Counted from the stretch's first letter, positions 11,167-24,439 are shown. The stretch: 64,000 nucleotides of DNA from Ulota crispa (GCA_963920765.1 OY987248.1:4870539-4934538); one strand, 5' to 3'. A program made the numbers and translations. The notes: generated by a model not told the origin, from the sequence alone.

Positions 11167-14100
11167 TCATTGACTTGTGTCTTCTCCCATTGCAGCATTG
11201 GCCACTGGCCTGTGCCTTACTCCGTCTCCAGCAGTTTGAGGAACGTCGCTCTCTTGAGAAGAGTTTGAAGGAGCGTTAGCAGCATCCACAGCACCAAGAG
11301 TATCCAAGCCTTGTGAATCAGGACTGCCGTTCCCAACATCGTGAAACAATGGGACAACCATGGAGGTGCTACCACCCAATATCCAAGGCAGAATCGAGCG
11401 ATATGAAGTGAACAGAGAGCCCTGTGATGGTGAGGTCGCTGCCGCTAGAGAGGGCTCTACAACTTGACGCTCAGGCTCCCTACTACTACTACGGTATAAA
11501 GCATCCAGTTGCCTGTCCCTTCGCAGTCCCTCCAACTCAAGTCGTCTCCTCCAAACAATACCCTCAATGTCTTGCATTGAATTGCCCATCCAGCTGTTCA
11601 GGGGAATACCGTTACTTGGTCTTGACCGATCAAGCGGACCATTTGGGTTATTTGGATCATTAGCCCTTTCAGAAGCGATACCTGGGATTCGCGAAACCCT
11701 GGTGTTTCCAGCTTCATCAGCAGCTCGCATTCTTGTCTGGTTTTCAGATAGAGATGCTTGCAGATTACTCAACCCTGTTAGGCCTCTTATGCTTTGGCTT
11801 ACAGTGCTGACGTGGTTTCCTTGACTACTCACATGTACTGAAGAAGTGAGAATGGAAGACGATGTTATATGAACTCCTTGGACTGACCGGCGGTTCAGGA
11901 AAAGGTGAATTCCTGGTACCTGTCAACACATGAAAGGTCTCACTGTGATGAGTGATACACAGTCCACTCGTCCAGGACACAGTTTGTTCTGCCCGATGTA
12001 TGTCATGCAACGCTGCATCTTTCTAAAAACTGTAAACAGCCATCGGAAAAAGTCTTGATTTCATGGCAATAAGAATTGTTAGTGTGAAGAAACCTACCTC
12101 AAAGCGATTCCAGAAAAAGAGCACAAGATGCTGCATGAAGGCCGCCGTTGCCAAGAACGCAAGGTACGAGAATCCTGATTCAAGTACGAAGAGTAGATTA
12201 CATCATCTGAAGCTTAAAATTAAAAAATAAACGTCCAGACATGACCATGGAGAAATATGTGATAGTGATATGCATTCTAACTAGAGTCCGAGAAGTGAAG
12301 AAAGTGGTTCCGATGAGTTTTAAGAGTGATGTCACACATTCACTACCTTAGGCATGCTATAAAAAGAGACTTTCTGCGAGAGACTCAATTCCTGTATACT
12401 ACATCAACCGATAACCACAAGACATAAATTGAGGCTTGGAAAGAAAACGTACCATAAGCATATGAAAAAAAATAGATATGGAAGACCATGAAGTAAAGGA
12501 AAAAAAACCGCGGGAAAAATCGCAAAGAAAGTGGCATCCGCACACTGCATCACATTCAAGCATAAAGGACCTGGTTTCAGTTGTTGTAAGACCTCACGAG
12601 TCACAAATAGATATAGAAAATATGAATTATGATGCCAGTTCCCAACCATTGAAGACGCATCACTTCACCTGATCATAGTGAAAAGCTCGCAAAGCCAGAC
12701 CAGGGTCAGGACCATGAATGCCAGCAGCTGGTCATCGAAAAACTCAAACAGAAAGAAGAGTATTCCGATCATTATCTGCACCCCAAGTCCCACACTCTCC
12801 AGATTGTGACTAGTATCCTATTAATCAGCAAATAAATTATGAAGACACGGATCATCTCTATAGTAGCTGACATTACAGATTTGGGACTTCAGCAGCAGAC
12901 CTATCTAGACAGGACAATCACGTACTCACCGGAACGAAGACAAGTGACTCGATCACATGGATGAAGATGAGACGATAGGTGGGGAGCCGATGTCGCGCAT
13001 GATGTTGCAGCTGTACTGTAAGACCACACAACAGCATAGTAATGAATTCTTCAAAGCAGAATAGCTTGAGAAATCCTTGAAAGTTCAAAGCATAAATAGG
13101 ATCAAGAGAGCAACGAGACAAAGTCAACAACTGGCTGGATGTTTCAGGCAAATTCTTGAAAAAGATAAGCAGTATATGATTAGGCCACAGTCATACCAGT
13201 GAACTTCAGCATGCGAGCCTGTGTCTCCCTTAGAGTGAATGAGACTGACATGGTGGTCGTGAAAAAGACAAACAGGGATGTGATGAAGACACCACATTTG
13301 AATACGATATAATCTGCATCTCGCCAAGATCAACATCAAAACCCGTCCCGAAGTAAATTTGTGAAGAATTTTTTATCGACACTGAGGTGAATACTTAAAG
13401 GACGAGGCGACACATAATCAAGACCTTCAGCACAAGAGACTTTCTCACCGTTGATTCCAACAGGCTCTCCACCAAAATCTTGCAGATAGTTGAGATTGTA
13501 AAGCTCTTTAGTCTGAAAATTGTATAGGTAGCCTGTATAAAGAATCACAACATATGCTCGGATTACTTGAAATGTATATAATGGTGTTTTCCACCAGATC
13601 AGAAAAAACTTCGGTCAGTGAAGCCTACTCATAGGGTAAGAGACTACACATCTACGGGTGTACATGCACGAAGTGGCGGGTAAGCTATACTTCATCTCTT
13701 GAGTATGAATTGCCAAAAATTAGACAACGAACAAATGCTTATAAGACAAGTAAAGTTGATGCACAAAGCTGAACTATATTATAACAATCAATCAAATGTA
13801 CAAAAACAGATACAACGACTTCGCTAACAAGCTCCAGTATCAGAAAATCTTGTACCTCTTCGGAATGCACTGAGGAGACTGTTCATCAGAATTGTATCGT
13901 AGCCGACAAAATTGTCTATAAGAACTCGTTGCCACCTATGAATTATGCCAGGTTAGGAGGTAATCAAGAAATGCAAAAAGAACTTGGCTGCTCGATAGGT
14001 GTAAGCTTCATAAACAATAAATAAATGAGAAACTTAATCGGTTGCGCCTTAGTATCGATGAGGTGTAGTACGGTTAAAAATAGACAAAATGGTAAGATAT

Positions 14101-17100
14101 AAATGCGAGTAGATACACTCGTATACACAAAAAAAACAATCAAGGTAAAGAACCGACCTACCGATTGCCAAAACAAGAATGTTGAGCCGAGATGGATATG
14201 TTGATGGTTTTCACGTTGTGGCGAAGTTTCGCAGTCTCTGACATCATGAGATAGCCCTGAGAATCATCATACATAAAGTTTCAGACTTCTAAAGCTTTAG
14301 TGAACCAGGAAGCTCTCCTGGACATTCTTCGGAATACGGCAAGGGTAATTGCACAAGCATTACACACCATACTCCTTACCTTCTCCATGCTGAACAAGTA
14401 AGTTGGGTCATATACCTCGCTTCCATTCTCTGGCAAACCTACTGCACAATGAAACGGAAATTTAGAGCACCAAAGAATACAGCTTATCAGAACAGTCAAG
14501 TACTAAGAAGAGAAGCTGCATAACGTTACTTCAGTACTAAAAATGAAGAAACACTCCCACTACCACAACTATTATTCAAAGCTCGACCCTAGAATGCAAC
14601 ACAAGGTACTCTTGTGAGGCAAGATAAAGTGGCTGGCACAGAACTCGGCACAAAAAACATCATCATCTCGGTTCAGGCCGATTCTCAAGTCACAAACATT
14701 CAGGTTATTATAGGGAAGACATGTGTAAAATACCAAGAACGGCATCAAGCTTGTTCCATGCAACCGTGCGACGATCACCCTTAGGACTTGTCGTAAGTGG
14801 CTCCCAACCTGTAATCCTCTGTCCTTCGAGTATCGGTCACCAAAGATACACGAGTCACTCGCATGTTGGACCATCAAAAAACATCCTAAATCACCTAAAA
14901 AACATACACCTTGTGCTAATGTGAGCAAATAGGGCCAAGGTCAACTCACCCAGACTTGCCAGAAGCTGCGAACGCTTTTCTCAGCTCTTTTGAAGCAAGA
15001 GATCCCATAACTCCTCCACCGGGTAAAATAATGCAAGAGTGCACTGCCAAGTGGGCCTCTACCAGTTCCGGATAGCGGCCTACTGGAGACATCACGCTCA
15101 ACCCATTCCTCGTCAGCATCTTTCAACTCGTGTTGAGACCTCGTCTCTGCTCCAGGCTCAACCGTGGCAGTGAAATCCTCCCTTAGACTCTGTCGCCCTT
15201 CGAGGTTCCTAGAAGGCTTGCTTCGGCGGGCATTAGCACCAAACAGATTCAGCCAGAACCTTGCAGCAAGAATGGTCCAACCCTCACTATTCACTCCCTG
15301 CGTTTCAGAACCCTCATGCATGTGATATTGCTTGCCAATTCCGCCGTCACCTGTGTATCTCTGCCTTGATGAATCATATTTGCGAACAGCCCTCCCCAGC
15401 GCGTCTTCCGTGATTCGATTCCAGCTGCCTGTGATCTGAGACCAGAAGAGGTTCACGGTTACAGTCAGCACAATTCAAAAAGAGAAGAAAATGAGTAGGA
15501 GATATATTGAGAGTTCAAACTTCAGATGCATATGTCATCGACAACTCAAACCGTGCCACAACAGAGTTTTAAATTGAAGGTACAGCGTTTCTGATTCAGT
15601 TTAGAAACTGACATTATGAAAGAGAAGAGAAGAGAAAAGAGCATACTTTAATCTGCACAAGCTGGGCACTGACTATCTCCTCCCTTGGAAAATGTTCTGC
15701 ACATCCAGGCTGCCAATGATCCAAAAGGTCCGTAAGTGTCACAATCAACTCAATACAAGCACCTGATTCATACAGGTCTGAAGACTGGTGATGCCGCCAC
15801 ATGAATTTTGGCTCACTTTTATGTAACATCTGTGAACTCCCAATATAAATCGTCAAGAGGAAGTCGCTCAACTCAAAATTCACAAGAGCCTCATGTACTC
15901 TCCAACCTTGTAGTGTATACAATCCTGACACCCTAAAACTGTACAATCACTATACATTGAAGGAATTGTTGGAACATCAAAAGCTACACAAAAGAACAAC
16001 TTTTCATTTATGGACAAAACATGTGCGTACAAACTATCCACCAGACCCGCTGGATAACCTGGCCAATAGGCATACGATAGTCAAATTCTCATTGAGCAGG
16101 TTCAGAACCACCGTATTGAATAACGACATTCAGGCACCGGGTTAGTATGTACACCCACGCGGATGCCAAAGTCATTTTAAAGACCTGCCCCCGTCTCCTA
16201 TAATAACCCCTCTTATCATCAGCAACTCCTCCATTCAGACACTCGGTTGGCCTTGGCCATTGGTTCGCAGGCTGGGCGTAAGCATGACGCACTAAATGTC
16301 TATGCTAAATGTCCATGCCCCACTAATCCATAATGGATAGGGATTGCCTACCATCCCATCAAATAATGGGCTAGAACCTCCTACTTTCAACAATTGCATA
16401 AGATGCTCATACACACTGATCTGAATTTGACCTCACTCGTATACCCCAAAAAGGTCTCTCGGAGGCAATTCGAAAACAACCAAGCAAACTCTGGAGTTCG
16501 TACCAAAATTGAGAGACTTGACACATATTGTCTGAAGAACCTCAGAAAGTTTCAACCTCCAAAAAGTAAGGAAAAAGAAACCTTCGAAAACCATCACTTT
16601 TGAAAAAAAATACATACACAAATAATCCCGAAGTTCCGAAAAATCAAATTCCAGGTGTTGAAATGATCAAACCCAAAACTAAACTATTTCGTCACCCAAA
16701 TGCCTCCCTAGTATACTGATCTCCCAAAATGACACTTCTCCATATGTTAAAACGATTAAAGCGACGAAAAAAGGATCCTTTACTTTACACCAAGGCCGAG
16801 GCACAAAAGTGCCCTAAGAAACACCGTCCACTACAAATGCCTATGGTCACTCATCTTTGGATAGAAATGGTGTGGTCTACTACCACTTTACAGTAGTCTA
16901 TAACCTCCCATTCGAAATTTGCATCGGAAATCCATACACAGTGATCCAAGTTTAATCTCAATAGCTTTTGCTCTTACACGCCGAGTGCTCTTTTCTACTG
17001 CGCTAAAGTGATCTCCCAATGAAAGCACATTATTTCCACATAAAACAGTGATGCAACTACTATCGTCTACCGAACAGCTACAAAAAAAAGTGCCCTAAAA

Positions 17101-17345
17101 GAAACCATCGTTCAGTACGAACACACAAAGGCAGGGCCTTGCATAATCAATCAATTAGGGTACAAGGGGGAAGTAACAACCTGAGCGACGAAGTTGACGT
17201 GCATGACCATCAGCAGCAGTAAAAGCATGAGAGCATTAAACAAAAGCAGACACTCGAGCGTCGTTCGAAACTTGCGAGTTAGAAACCTCGCAATTATTCC
17301 CGACAACCGCGGGTGCGCTCTCATGTACGGATGCCCGGGATCCAT
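11167..17345 (-). CDS. Membralin (multi-pass ER membrane protein), 14 exons, complete
   Basis: Exons (minus strand): 17345-17181, 15709-15647, 15435-14950, 14818-14734, 14441-14380, 14256-14162, 13935-13856, 13532-13449, 13313-13197, 13015-12930, 12775-12669, 12544-12453, 12174-12098, 11919-11167. All phases agree; 2352 nt, 783 residues. The order matches plant membralin: N-terminal MDPGHPY, a first membrane helix ending MVMHVNFVAQ, then PGC, GWTILAARFWLN, YDPTYLFSMEK, SAQHSCFGNRWQR, GYDTILMNSLL, GYLYNFQTKELYNL, FFTTTMSVSFTLRETQ, VQLQHHARHRLPTYRL, HVIESLVFVP, SVRMPLSLRFFPRFF and FSYAYGFSYL, with several further membrane helices. Animal membralin (TMEM259) takes part in ER-associated degradation; the plant role is presumed similar. 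An ATG seven codons upstream (17366) is in frame; I prefer 17345 because the family starts MDP. The last exon (250 codons) encodes a low-complexity tail. Exon 4 is the least certain. Confidence 0.94.
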
Positions 17346-17369
17346 GATTGCGCCAACAACTCTCAAAAA

Positions 17370-18257
17370 TCACGAGGCGGATTCAGTTCACAAAGCCTCC
17401 TCCTCCTCCAGCAGCAGCTGGCTAGCAAGAACGGATAAAACAATCCAAATTTCTGCTGCTCGTCTCCAATCGCCGCTTCGTTTTGAGAACCACAAGCCAT
17501 GAGAGCCGCTCCATTCCCCGAATTCATGCGATTGTTGTTCCAAACCTTCTGCTGCACCAGCTGCTTCACCCCTGTTCCTCCCAGATCGCCATAAAACCAA
17601 GCTTTGGTAACCCTAAAGAGTAAGAATTAGTCCAAATTTCGGCGACAAACGGAACGGCAGCATCGTAGGTGATCCATAAGGAGTTGCGAGTGGAGGTGGG
17701 AGGGGTGGGAGGGGAGGCATCGCGGTGTGGAAAAGGTAACCCTAAGGGGCAATGGGGGGTGCAGGAGGAGTGTGGAGGGGGGAGTGTGAACAGTAAGCTT
17801 AGCGGGACGAAGATTCAACCACACCACCACCGCAGTCAAGCTTCGGTTAAGTTTAAGTTAAGCTTAGAGGACGACGAGCCAGGACGGACTTGTGTTGCGG
17901 ACTTGCGTCAGTGTGAGTGTCGTGCCCGATTGGCTGGCCATTGGTGGGTGACCTCGTTCGGGGGTGGGGGTAGAGGTGGACTTGCTTGCTGTTGGCAGGA
18001 CTGGTCAGTACTTACAGCATGGCCCCCGAGTATCAATGATCAGGTAGAACTACTCTCCCACAGAAAGTGCACCTATGACCATTGCTAAATAATCCATTCA
18101 TTCCATTGGACTTTTGCACTAAAGTTGTAAAAAGTGGTGAAGATCTTATAGGGATTTGGAGACTTATGGAAGAATCAGAAATTCAACCGGAAATTACTCG
18201 GCTGAACAAAGGAAAAAAGAAAAGAAGAAAGAAGTAGTGGATGTTGTAGCTTCTTAA
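17370..18257. other. Membralin upstream region
   Basis: This GC-richer segment lies 5' of the membralin start and probably holds its 5' UTR and promoter. A plus-strand open frame at 17669-18088 is Gly/Ser rich with no recognisable domain and reads across the presumed promoter; it is not called as a gene. No TATA element could be assigned with confidence. Confidence 0.4.
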
Positions 18258-19074
18258 GAGCATCTCCACCAAGGGCTTCCCTTCTTTATCTTTGTTCCCA
18301 TTTGGATGAAGAGGGAGCAAAAATGGGGATAGGGAGAGGCAAGTTCCACTACACTAACAATGGTATTTAGTGTTGGCAACACTAATTATGAACCCTAACA
18401 CTAAATTTCAACAATCCTCTTAATGTTACCAACACTAAATGTCAACGTATACACTATTTGTTAACTATAGAAATTTTTGGGAAAATAATTTTTTATAAGT
18501 TTACATTTAGTATTAGCAATTGGTTCATTTTTATTATAACAAAAAAACATAAATTAAATTTATGAGTTTATATTTAAACAACTAACATAAATTCCCATTT
18601 TTATAACCAAGATCTTGACCTACAAGAGGTTCAAGACAAGAAGAGGAGGCAACAAAGAGTGATGTGCACAAAACGAGGCAACTCTAAATGTAAACTAGTT
18701 GAGATTTAGAGTGAGTGAAGTAAAAGTGCAAGTAACACTATTGGTAACATAACACTAAATACCGTTATTAGTGTAGTTCTTCCTTATAAGGGGGCTTTTT
18801 CCTTCATAGTTACTTAAATGGGTTGGGAGAGGTGGGCCAAGAGAGGAACTAGGAGTGAAAAGGGAGTGATAAGTTGCACTTTTTTGGGAAAAGTGAGGAT
18901 ACAGATCACCACATTTGAGTTTCATGTGTGACCTCTTGTATAGGGATTGGGACTCCCTCTCATCTAGACTCTCTAAATATTTGAGGATACATGCTCCTGG
19001 TGGAGGAGGGTTCTTCCCTATATGGATGAATTACATCTGGATACAAATAGGGAAGCCCTCTAGTGGAGATGCTC
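18258..19074. mobile_element. PIF/Harbinger-like element with a second element inside
   Basis: The ends are GAGCATCTCCACC and its inverse GGTGGAGATGCTC-like sequence (right end agtggagatgctc), extending inwards to a shared gggcttccc / gggaagccc. The flanking TAA on both sides (18255-18257 and 19075-19077) fits the 3-bp TTA/TAA target of PIF/Harbinger elements. An inverted-repeat element occupies 18348-18777, so the original element was about 390 bp. No transposase is encoded. Confidence 0.75.
18348..18777. mobile_element. Foldback element nested in the Harbinger-like element (CACTA-like ends)
   Basis: Left end ACTACACTAACAATGGTAT and right end ATACCGTTATTAGTGTAGT are inverted copies with few mismatches, and the matching sequence continues (tagtgtt / aacacta). 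A C before the left end gives CACTACACTA, recalling CACTA-type termini. The target duplication is unclear (perhaps TTC). Length 430 bp; non-coding. Confidence 0.7.
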
Positions 19075-19084
19075 TAAGCTCTAA

Positions 19085-19700
19085 ATCTAGTGGATTTTAG
19101 CTGGCTCTCTTTCATTACAATTGGATCTTTACAAATGGCCAAGCCATCCATTGGAACTTGATACTAAAGAATGCAAAAGCATTGATTTTTTTAATAAAAA
19201 TGTGGATAACTTTGGAAAGATTACAAATACGTCTAAAACTACTTGGGTAGAGATTAAAATAAAAAATAGCAAATGTTTTAGCTTTCTAAGTCTTAAATGT
19301 GGAGGATTTTAGATGGCTCTCTTTCACTACAATTGAATATTTGCAAATGGTCAAGCAAGTCATTGGATTTTAACATTAAAGGGTGTAGAATTGGTGAACA
19401 ACTTGAAAGGATTGAAAACCAACTAGCTAGAGAAAAAAAATGGTTGATGTTTTACCTATAAAACTCCAAATGTGGTGGATATTAGCTAACACTCTTTTAG
19501 TAAAGATAGAAATTTGCAATGGCCAAACAAGCAATTGGATTATTTTTGTATTAAGGATTTGAAATTGGTATGAAACTTAGATTGGTTATGAACCAATTAC
19601 TAAAGACAAAGAAATGGGTGTTGTTTTTGGTTTCTTGAACTCCACAAGTGACAAAATTTTAGCTGGCATTTCTTCCATAGAAGTGGGTATTTGCAAGTTA
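19085..19700 (+). repeat. Four diverged tandem units of about 185-210 bp
   Basis: Unit starts are near 19089, 19299, 19478 and 19655, each opening with a version of ggattttagctggctctctt and then a phrase like tttacaaatggccaagc. Units have drifted considerably, so the array is old. No coding potential. Confidence 0.65.
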
Positions 19701-20780
19701 CCATGTAATCATTTTTGGAGACATCAAGAATCCACCCAAGGTTTACTGCAAGAGTATGGGGCTACAGGTCAATTAAGCTAATGGTATACAGTTGTGCCTA
19801 TGGTATTGAACCTTAGTTAACAAGAAATTTGAATCTCAAACTCTATTTTATTAGTATTTATTCTTCAAAAGACATCCAAGATTGATTTCAATTCAAATTT
19901 GGATGTTGAGAAGATCTTAGGCCTTCACACAGGGAAATGCAATGCTAGATTCAATTTTTGTTGGTTATTCAATGAAAATGTGTACTTAAGTTGCTAACTC
20001 AAGAATTGGATGACATTAAATTCAAAGTGGTGCAAATTTTATTTTAAAATAAATGAACTAGTATAGAAAATAAAATTTGAGAATAAAAACATGGGTTATT
20101 TATATTCATGAGAAAGAAATTGGTGGCAAATGAGAAATATATTTGAAAGAAAGGAGACTTTGCAAAGCACCCTAAGGTACTCTATAAATGGCAATTGTGG
20201 AGTCATGAAATCTAGTTATGATTTTGGTATTGGAAACTGGCAAAAAAATTTATTACAAGTATCATATCAAACCTTATGACCAAGAATTAAATATTCTAAA
20301 CTATTCTAATTTGATGTACATGCTACTTTTTTCATGTGACTTCTTAGCGCTAGTGGATAGTTGTCATTGTTTGTATTAAATATAAAAAGTTGTGAATAAG
20401 AGACTAGCTAGTTGCAACTAAATATCTATCAATTTTAGGTTGTAAGTTGACACTTTGTAAATGTGCCACATCCACACATTCCAATAATTATTAGCATATC
20501 ACTCTTATTGTTTGAAGTACCAACATGGACCTTTTGAATTTAAAACTATATGGTAGAGAAACACATCAAAGTTCAAGAGGACTTCATTAGGACATATGGT
20601 TCTCTACCAAACCTAATGTCTAGATTTCATTCCCATAAAAGACCAATTCAATTTCCATTCTTCTAAGCATGCCTTTATTGTAACAAGCAAAAGGATTTGG
20701 AAACTAGCAAGATAATAAGATCTTCCAAGCGTATCCTTGCCTACAACTGATATTCAATTTTTTTCATGTTTTGATACTTT

Positions 20781-20849
<69 letters not shown>

Positions 20850-21745
20850 AAATCTTTGATTAGCAACCATATATTTTCAATAAAAATTGTAGTACTAAAA
20901 AATGAATAAATCCTCCCAATGCTAACAAGGTTTTACTATTCAAATAGGAACATAAATAAATGAAATATTATAGGTATCAAGTGAACTAATATTCAATTTA
21001 AGAATGTAATAAGAAAATATGAAATTTGAAACATTTCTTGATGCTAAAATCCATTACATTAATTGGTAGAATCACAAAAGGCACTAAATTAAAATACTGC
21101 TGATGCTAATCAAATTTGAATTTGAGAAAGCAAGCGTCAATTTAACTTAAATCCAAATTAAAACATATGTGTTAAGAGAAATAAATTAGTCTATGAGAAT
21201 AACAAATTGTTGTTGCATAGAATAGAGAATTTGAGGATTAATCTGGTGTAAAACAAGATCCTACTTAAAAATCGTTTATTAAAATAAACAAGAAAATTTC
21301 ACAAAAGATCATTTGACGGCATAAAACATGAAATACACAATATATCTAGAGTTTGGCTCTAGACTAAACTACATATATTGTAGTAGAAATCATTATACAT
21401 TATTCAAAGCACAAAAAACAACTTATAGCAATTGCTAGAAAGGTTATAACTTTTGACTTCTAAAATTTTAAAGATAAATAAAGAGCATTGAGAAGAAAAG
21501 ATTTGTTTATATTGTTGGAGCAAATACTGGTAACCACTTTATAAATGTGGGGCATAGAAGTTAAATTAATGATTCAAAATACACACTTCAAGATTTTAGT
21601 AAAGCAATGATTTGGATTTTTTTATCCATCATAAATGGGTATCACAAATTACATCCAGTTAAAAAAAAAGTGTTTCTCATTGGTTCATCATGTTGCTTTC
21701 TCTAGCAAATTAGAAGCTCTTTACATTGTTCAATTTACCTCAAGG
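19700..21745. other. AT-rich spacer with a (TA)n microsatellite
   Basis: No exon was recognised. A pure TA dinucleotide tract of about 60 bp runs from about 20784 to 20846. The rest is AT-rich non-repetitive sequence as far as I can see. Confidence 0.55.
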
Positions 21746-22474
21746 TGATTGCAAGAAACGTTTGTACTATTTCTTGTTCCCTTCACCTCTCGTAGGTGCT
21801 TTTTGGCTTGTAATTTTTACGCAACAAGTTCTTTTGAGCTGAAATTTCAGAGGAAGGTACATGTCATAGTTACAAACCTTTTGTAATTTTTGTGGGGTTT
21901 TTGAAATTATTTTACTATTTTTAAGCAGCCCCCAAATAGGTGTCTACCTTGGCCATTTTGGGGGTTTTTAGTACTATTTTGGGTCCAAAAATGCTTTTCT
22001 ATGGCTATAAATCAAGGATGTTGTTTATGAAACATGCTTACATGCATCTGTAGAAGGGTTTTGCAAAATCATAAATTCCATGGCATCTACATTGTCTCAA
22101 AGTGGGCATCCTATCTCCCTTCATTGGCAAAGTACAAAGAAATTCCTCAGCAAAGCAATTGTACCATGTGAATGTGTTTAATGGGTTCTCAAATGGCCAA
22201 TTGTTATTTTATTTTTTAAAATTATTTTACTATTTTCTAAAAAGCAAGAAAGAAATTGGCTTTTTTTTGGTGATTTTGTTTTGTGCACAACTTTTAGAAT
22301 AAATTTGTTTTAGGTATGAATTTCCACGAGTATGCTATTTTAAGTGCTTTACAAATTGTCCATGTTTAATTTTATTTAAAAAAAAATTATTCCAAAAAGC
22401 TTAGTAGTACAACTAGTACTACCAATACTAAGGGTGTTTGAGACAAAACTATGAAGTGTTTCTTGCAACTACCC
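21746..22474 (+). mobile_element. About 730-bp inverted-repeat element, family L, copy 1
   Basis: Starts GGTGATTGCAAGAAACG and ends GTTTCTTGCAACTACC, so it has roughly 16-bp terminal inverted repeats. CCTCAA occurs immediately on both sides, consistent with a 6-8 bp target duplication. A second copy lies inverted at 23377-24112, and internal phrases such as ccattttgggggttttt are shared. No protein is encoded. The superfamily is unassigned; an 8-bp duplication would favour hAT. Confidence 0.65.
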
Positions 22475-22716
22475 CTCAAATTTATTTTTGTCTAGTTTTA
22501 TGCAATAAATAAGTTGAATGTATGTTCTTGTTGTCATTAGGCTCAAAGCACAAAAATATCTTAATTCTTGAAGGATTATGCCCCATGGTTGCAATTTTTT
22601 TTGTAAGATTGTTGCAAGGGAATCCCTTTAGAATAATCAAACAATATTCAGCTTTCACAAAAGAACTAACTTCAAAATGCAGCATTCTAGCAAACAACAA
22701 AGAAATTAACCCTTAA

Positions 22717-22958
22717 CCCCTAAGTGTCACAACGGATGTTTTCTGGATCAAGATTTCAAGAACAACTCAATAATCAATCTTTATAATCTTTGCATTTGTA
22801 TGGTGGATTTCCACAAAAAAATTACAAAATTACACTTGTCAAGAAGTTGCCAACAAATTTCTATGGTGAATTTTCAATTATAGCTTACATTCAAAGTTAT
22901 TTTTAGTACGCTCTCCCAAACTTGGTTGGACTCGTATTTTGTTTGTGACACTTAGGGG
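22717..22958. mobile_element. TTAA-flanked MITE, 242 bp
   Basis: Ends CCCCTAAGTGTCACAA and TTGTGACACTTAGGGG are inverted copies, flanked by TTAA at 22713-22716 and 22959-22962. It is a piggyBac-type MITE by target site and CCC terminus, with end sequence different from the 929-bp P family after the first seven bases. It lies between the two family L copies. Confidence 0.75.
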
Positions 22959-23082
22959 TTAAAGGACAATCCAATGTCCACTTTTTGATTGATACAACAC
23001 TCAACTATACAAATTACTATGCATATGTAGGAAAAACATAAAACATATCAAGCGTACAATACATCTATACAACTAAATGGAG

Positions 23083-23330
23083 GATTTTCACTCTGCGCCC
23101 TTCTCTAGAACCTTCTAGAACTCTTTAGGTGTAAGTTGAAGCAATAAAGGACAAATTAGGTATAGAACACCAAGAACAATCCAACTATGTCTTTTCCCAA
23201 AATCTTCTAAAACTTTTTGGTCAAATACAAAACACCAAATGCCCTCCAACCATGTGCTAAAAAACCAACAAATGCCAAGCGCCCATTAGCAAAATATTAA
23301 AGAGAAGCGCTGTGAGGATTTTAAAGTTGA
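23083..23330 (+). repeat. Dispersed repeat E, copy 1
   Basis: Similar to 37057-37320 in the same orientation; shared stretches include cttctctagaaccttctaga and ccaaaatcttctaaa. No terminal repeats or target duplication were identified. Class unknown. Confidence 0.65.
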
Positions 23331-23376
23331 ATGTTGCATTAGAGCTTCTCTGCTACAGCCTGCAACCAGAGCTAGA

Positions 23377-24112
23377 GTAGGATTGTTGCAAGAGACACTT
23401 GTCAATTTTGTCTCAAAAAGCCTTAAACAACCTAAGTACTAGTAATATGTTGAGCTTTTGGAATATGTATATTTTAAATAAAATAAAATATGGATAATTT
23501 TTAAAGCACTTAAAGTAGCATACTTGTGAAAATTTAAACCTAGAAAAAAAAATTCTAAAAGTTATACACAAAAATAGAGAGACCAAAAACACCAAGAAAA
23601 AGGACATTTTGCTTTTTGCTTTTTAGAAAATAGTAAAAAAATCAAAAAAATAAACTAAAAATTGGACATTTTTCCTAGCTTGAAGGTGCTCTTTTTCCAT
23701 CAAATTCATTATTGGGAAAAATAAATTGTGTTCTGTGCACTTGAGCAAAAGTAGTGCACTTTGAGCACACGTAGAAGGTGGATATTTTACTATTTTTGCA
23801 AAAATTTTGTAGGATTGTGTAACTTTAGTACAAATTTTTTTTGGTGAATTTTGGCCTTCAAATTTGCATTTTAGGGTCAGAAATAGTACTCAAAACCCCC
23901 AAAATGGCCAAAGTAGACATCTAATTGGGGCTATTTAAAAATAGAAAAAAATTATTAAATCTTCAAAAAATCACTAAATGTTTGTGACTATTACATGTAT
24001 CTTGTATTCAAATTTCAATAAGAAAAAGTTTATGACTCAAAAGTTATAACCAAGAAACTACCCACCAAAAACCAAGGAGACAAAAATTAATACAAATGTT
24101 TCTTGCAATCAC
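23377..24112 (-). mobile_element. About 730-bp inverted-repeat element, family L, copy 2
   Basis: Inverted relative to the copy at 21746-22474. It ends on the plus strand with GTTTCTTGCAATCACC and begins near GGATTGTTGCAAGAGAC. The pair with the 900 bp between them could fold as a very large hairpin, but each unit has its own ends, so two separate insertions are more likely than one long-armed element. AGTA on both sides is a possible remnant of the target duplication. Confidence 0.6.
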
Positions 24113-24221
24113 CCAGTACCAAGCTTGATTTATTGAGAACTATCAGCTGATGACTCTCAATAAACCATCAATAAACCAGGCTCGGTACTCCGGCTCTGAT
24201 TGCGGGCTGCAATGGAGAAGC

Positions 24222-24275
24222 TCTTACTCATAGTCCCATACATATCCAACTCGGGCAAAGCGTGTGCCCCTACAC
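24222..24275 (+). promoter_or_regulatory. Single segment similar to the 207-bp array unit upstream of IFT74
   Basis: The phrase cccatacatatccaactcgg followed by gcaaagcgtgtg closely resembles the core of the repeat unit at 37405-38852 (cccatacatgtcca ... gcaaagcgtgtg). It lies about 600 bp 5' of the adenylate kinase ATG. The array in turn sits just 5' of IFT74. Either both derive from a common repeat, or this is a promoter-associated segment; the sequence alone cannot decide. Confidence 0.4.
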
Positions 24276-24439
24276 TAATACATACTACATAATACGTATA
24301 CGAAATACACTATATTACTGTTCACAGATCCCCACCGTATGCATACAAGTGGAGCTGGAGAAGTGGAGGTGCGACCTGGACCAGGAGAACCCCCCTACGA
24401 ATCCACCAGTACAATAGCACTCTAAAATAGTGCAGGCAC

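Noticed and set aside
14950-15435. Treating the 176-codon minus-strand frame as a separate gene
   Set aside because: It is membralin exon 3: flanking splice sites are in phase and GWTILAARFWLN is a membralin signature.
17669-18088. 139-codon plus-strand frame upstream of membralin
   Set aside because: Gly-rich, GC-rich leader or promoter sequence with no recognisable motif.
21746-24112. One long-armed 2.4-kb transposon
   Set aside because: Each arm has inverted ends of its own and separate flanks, so two insertions in opposite orientation fit better.
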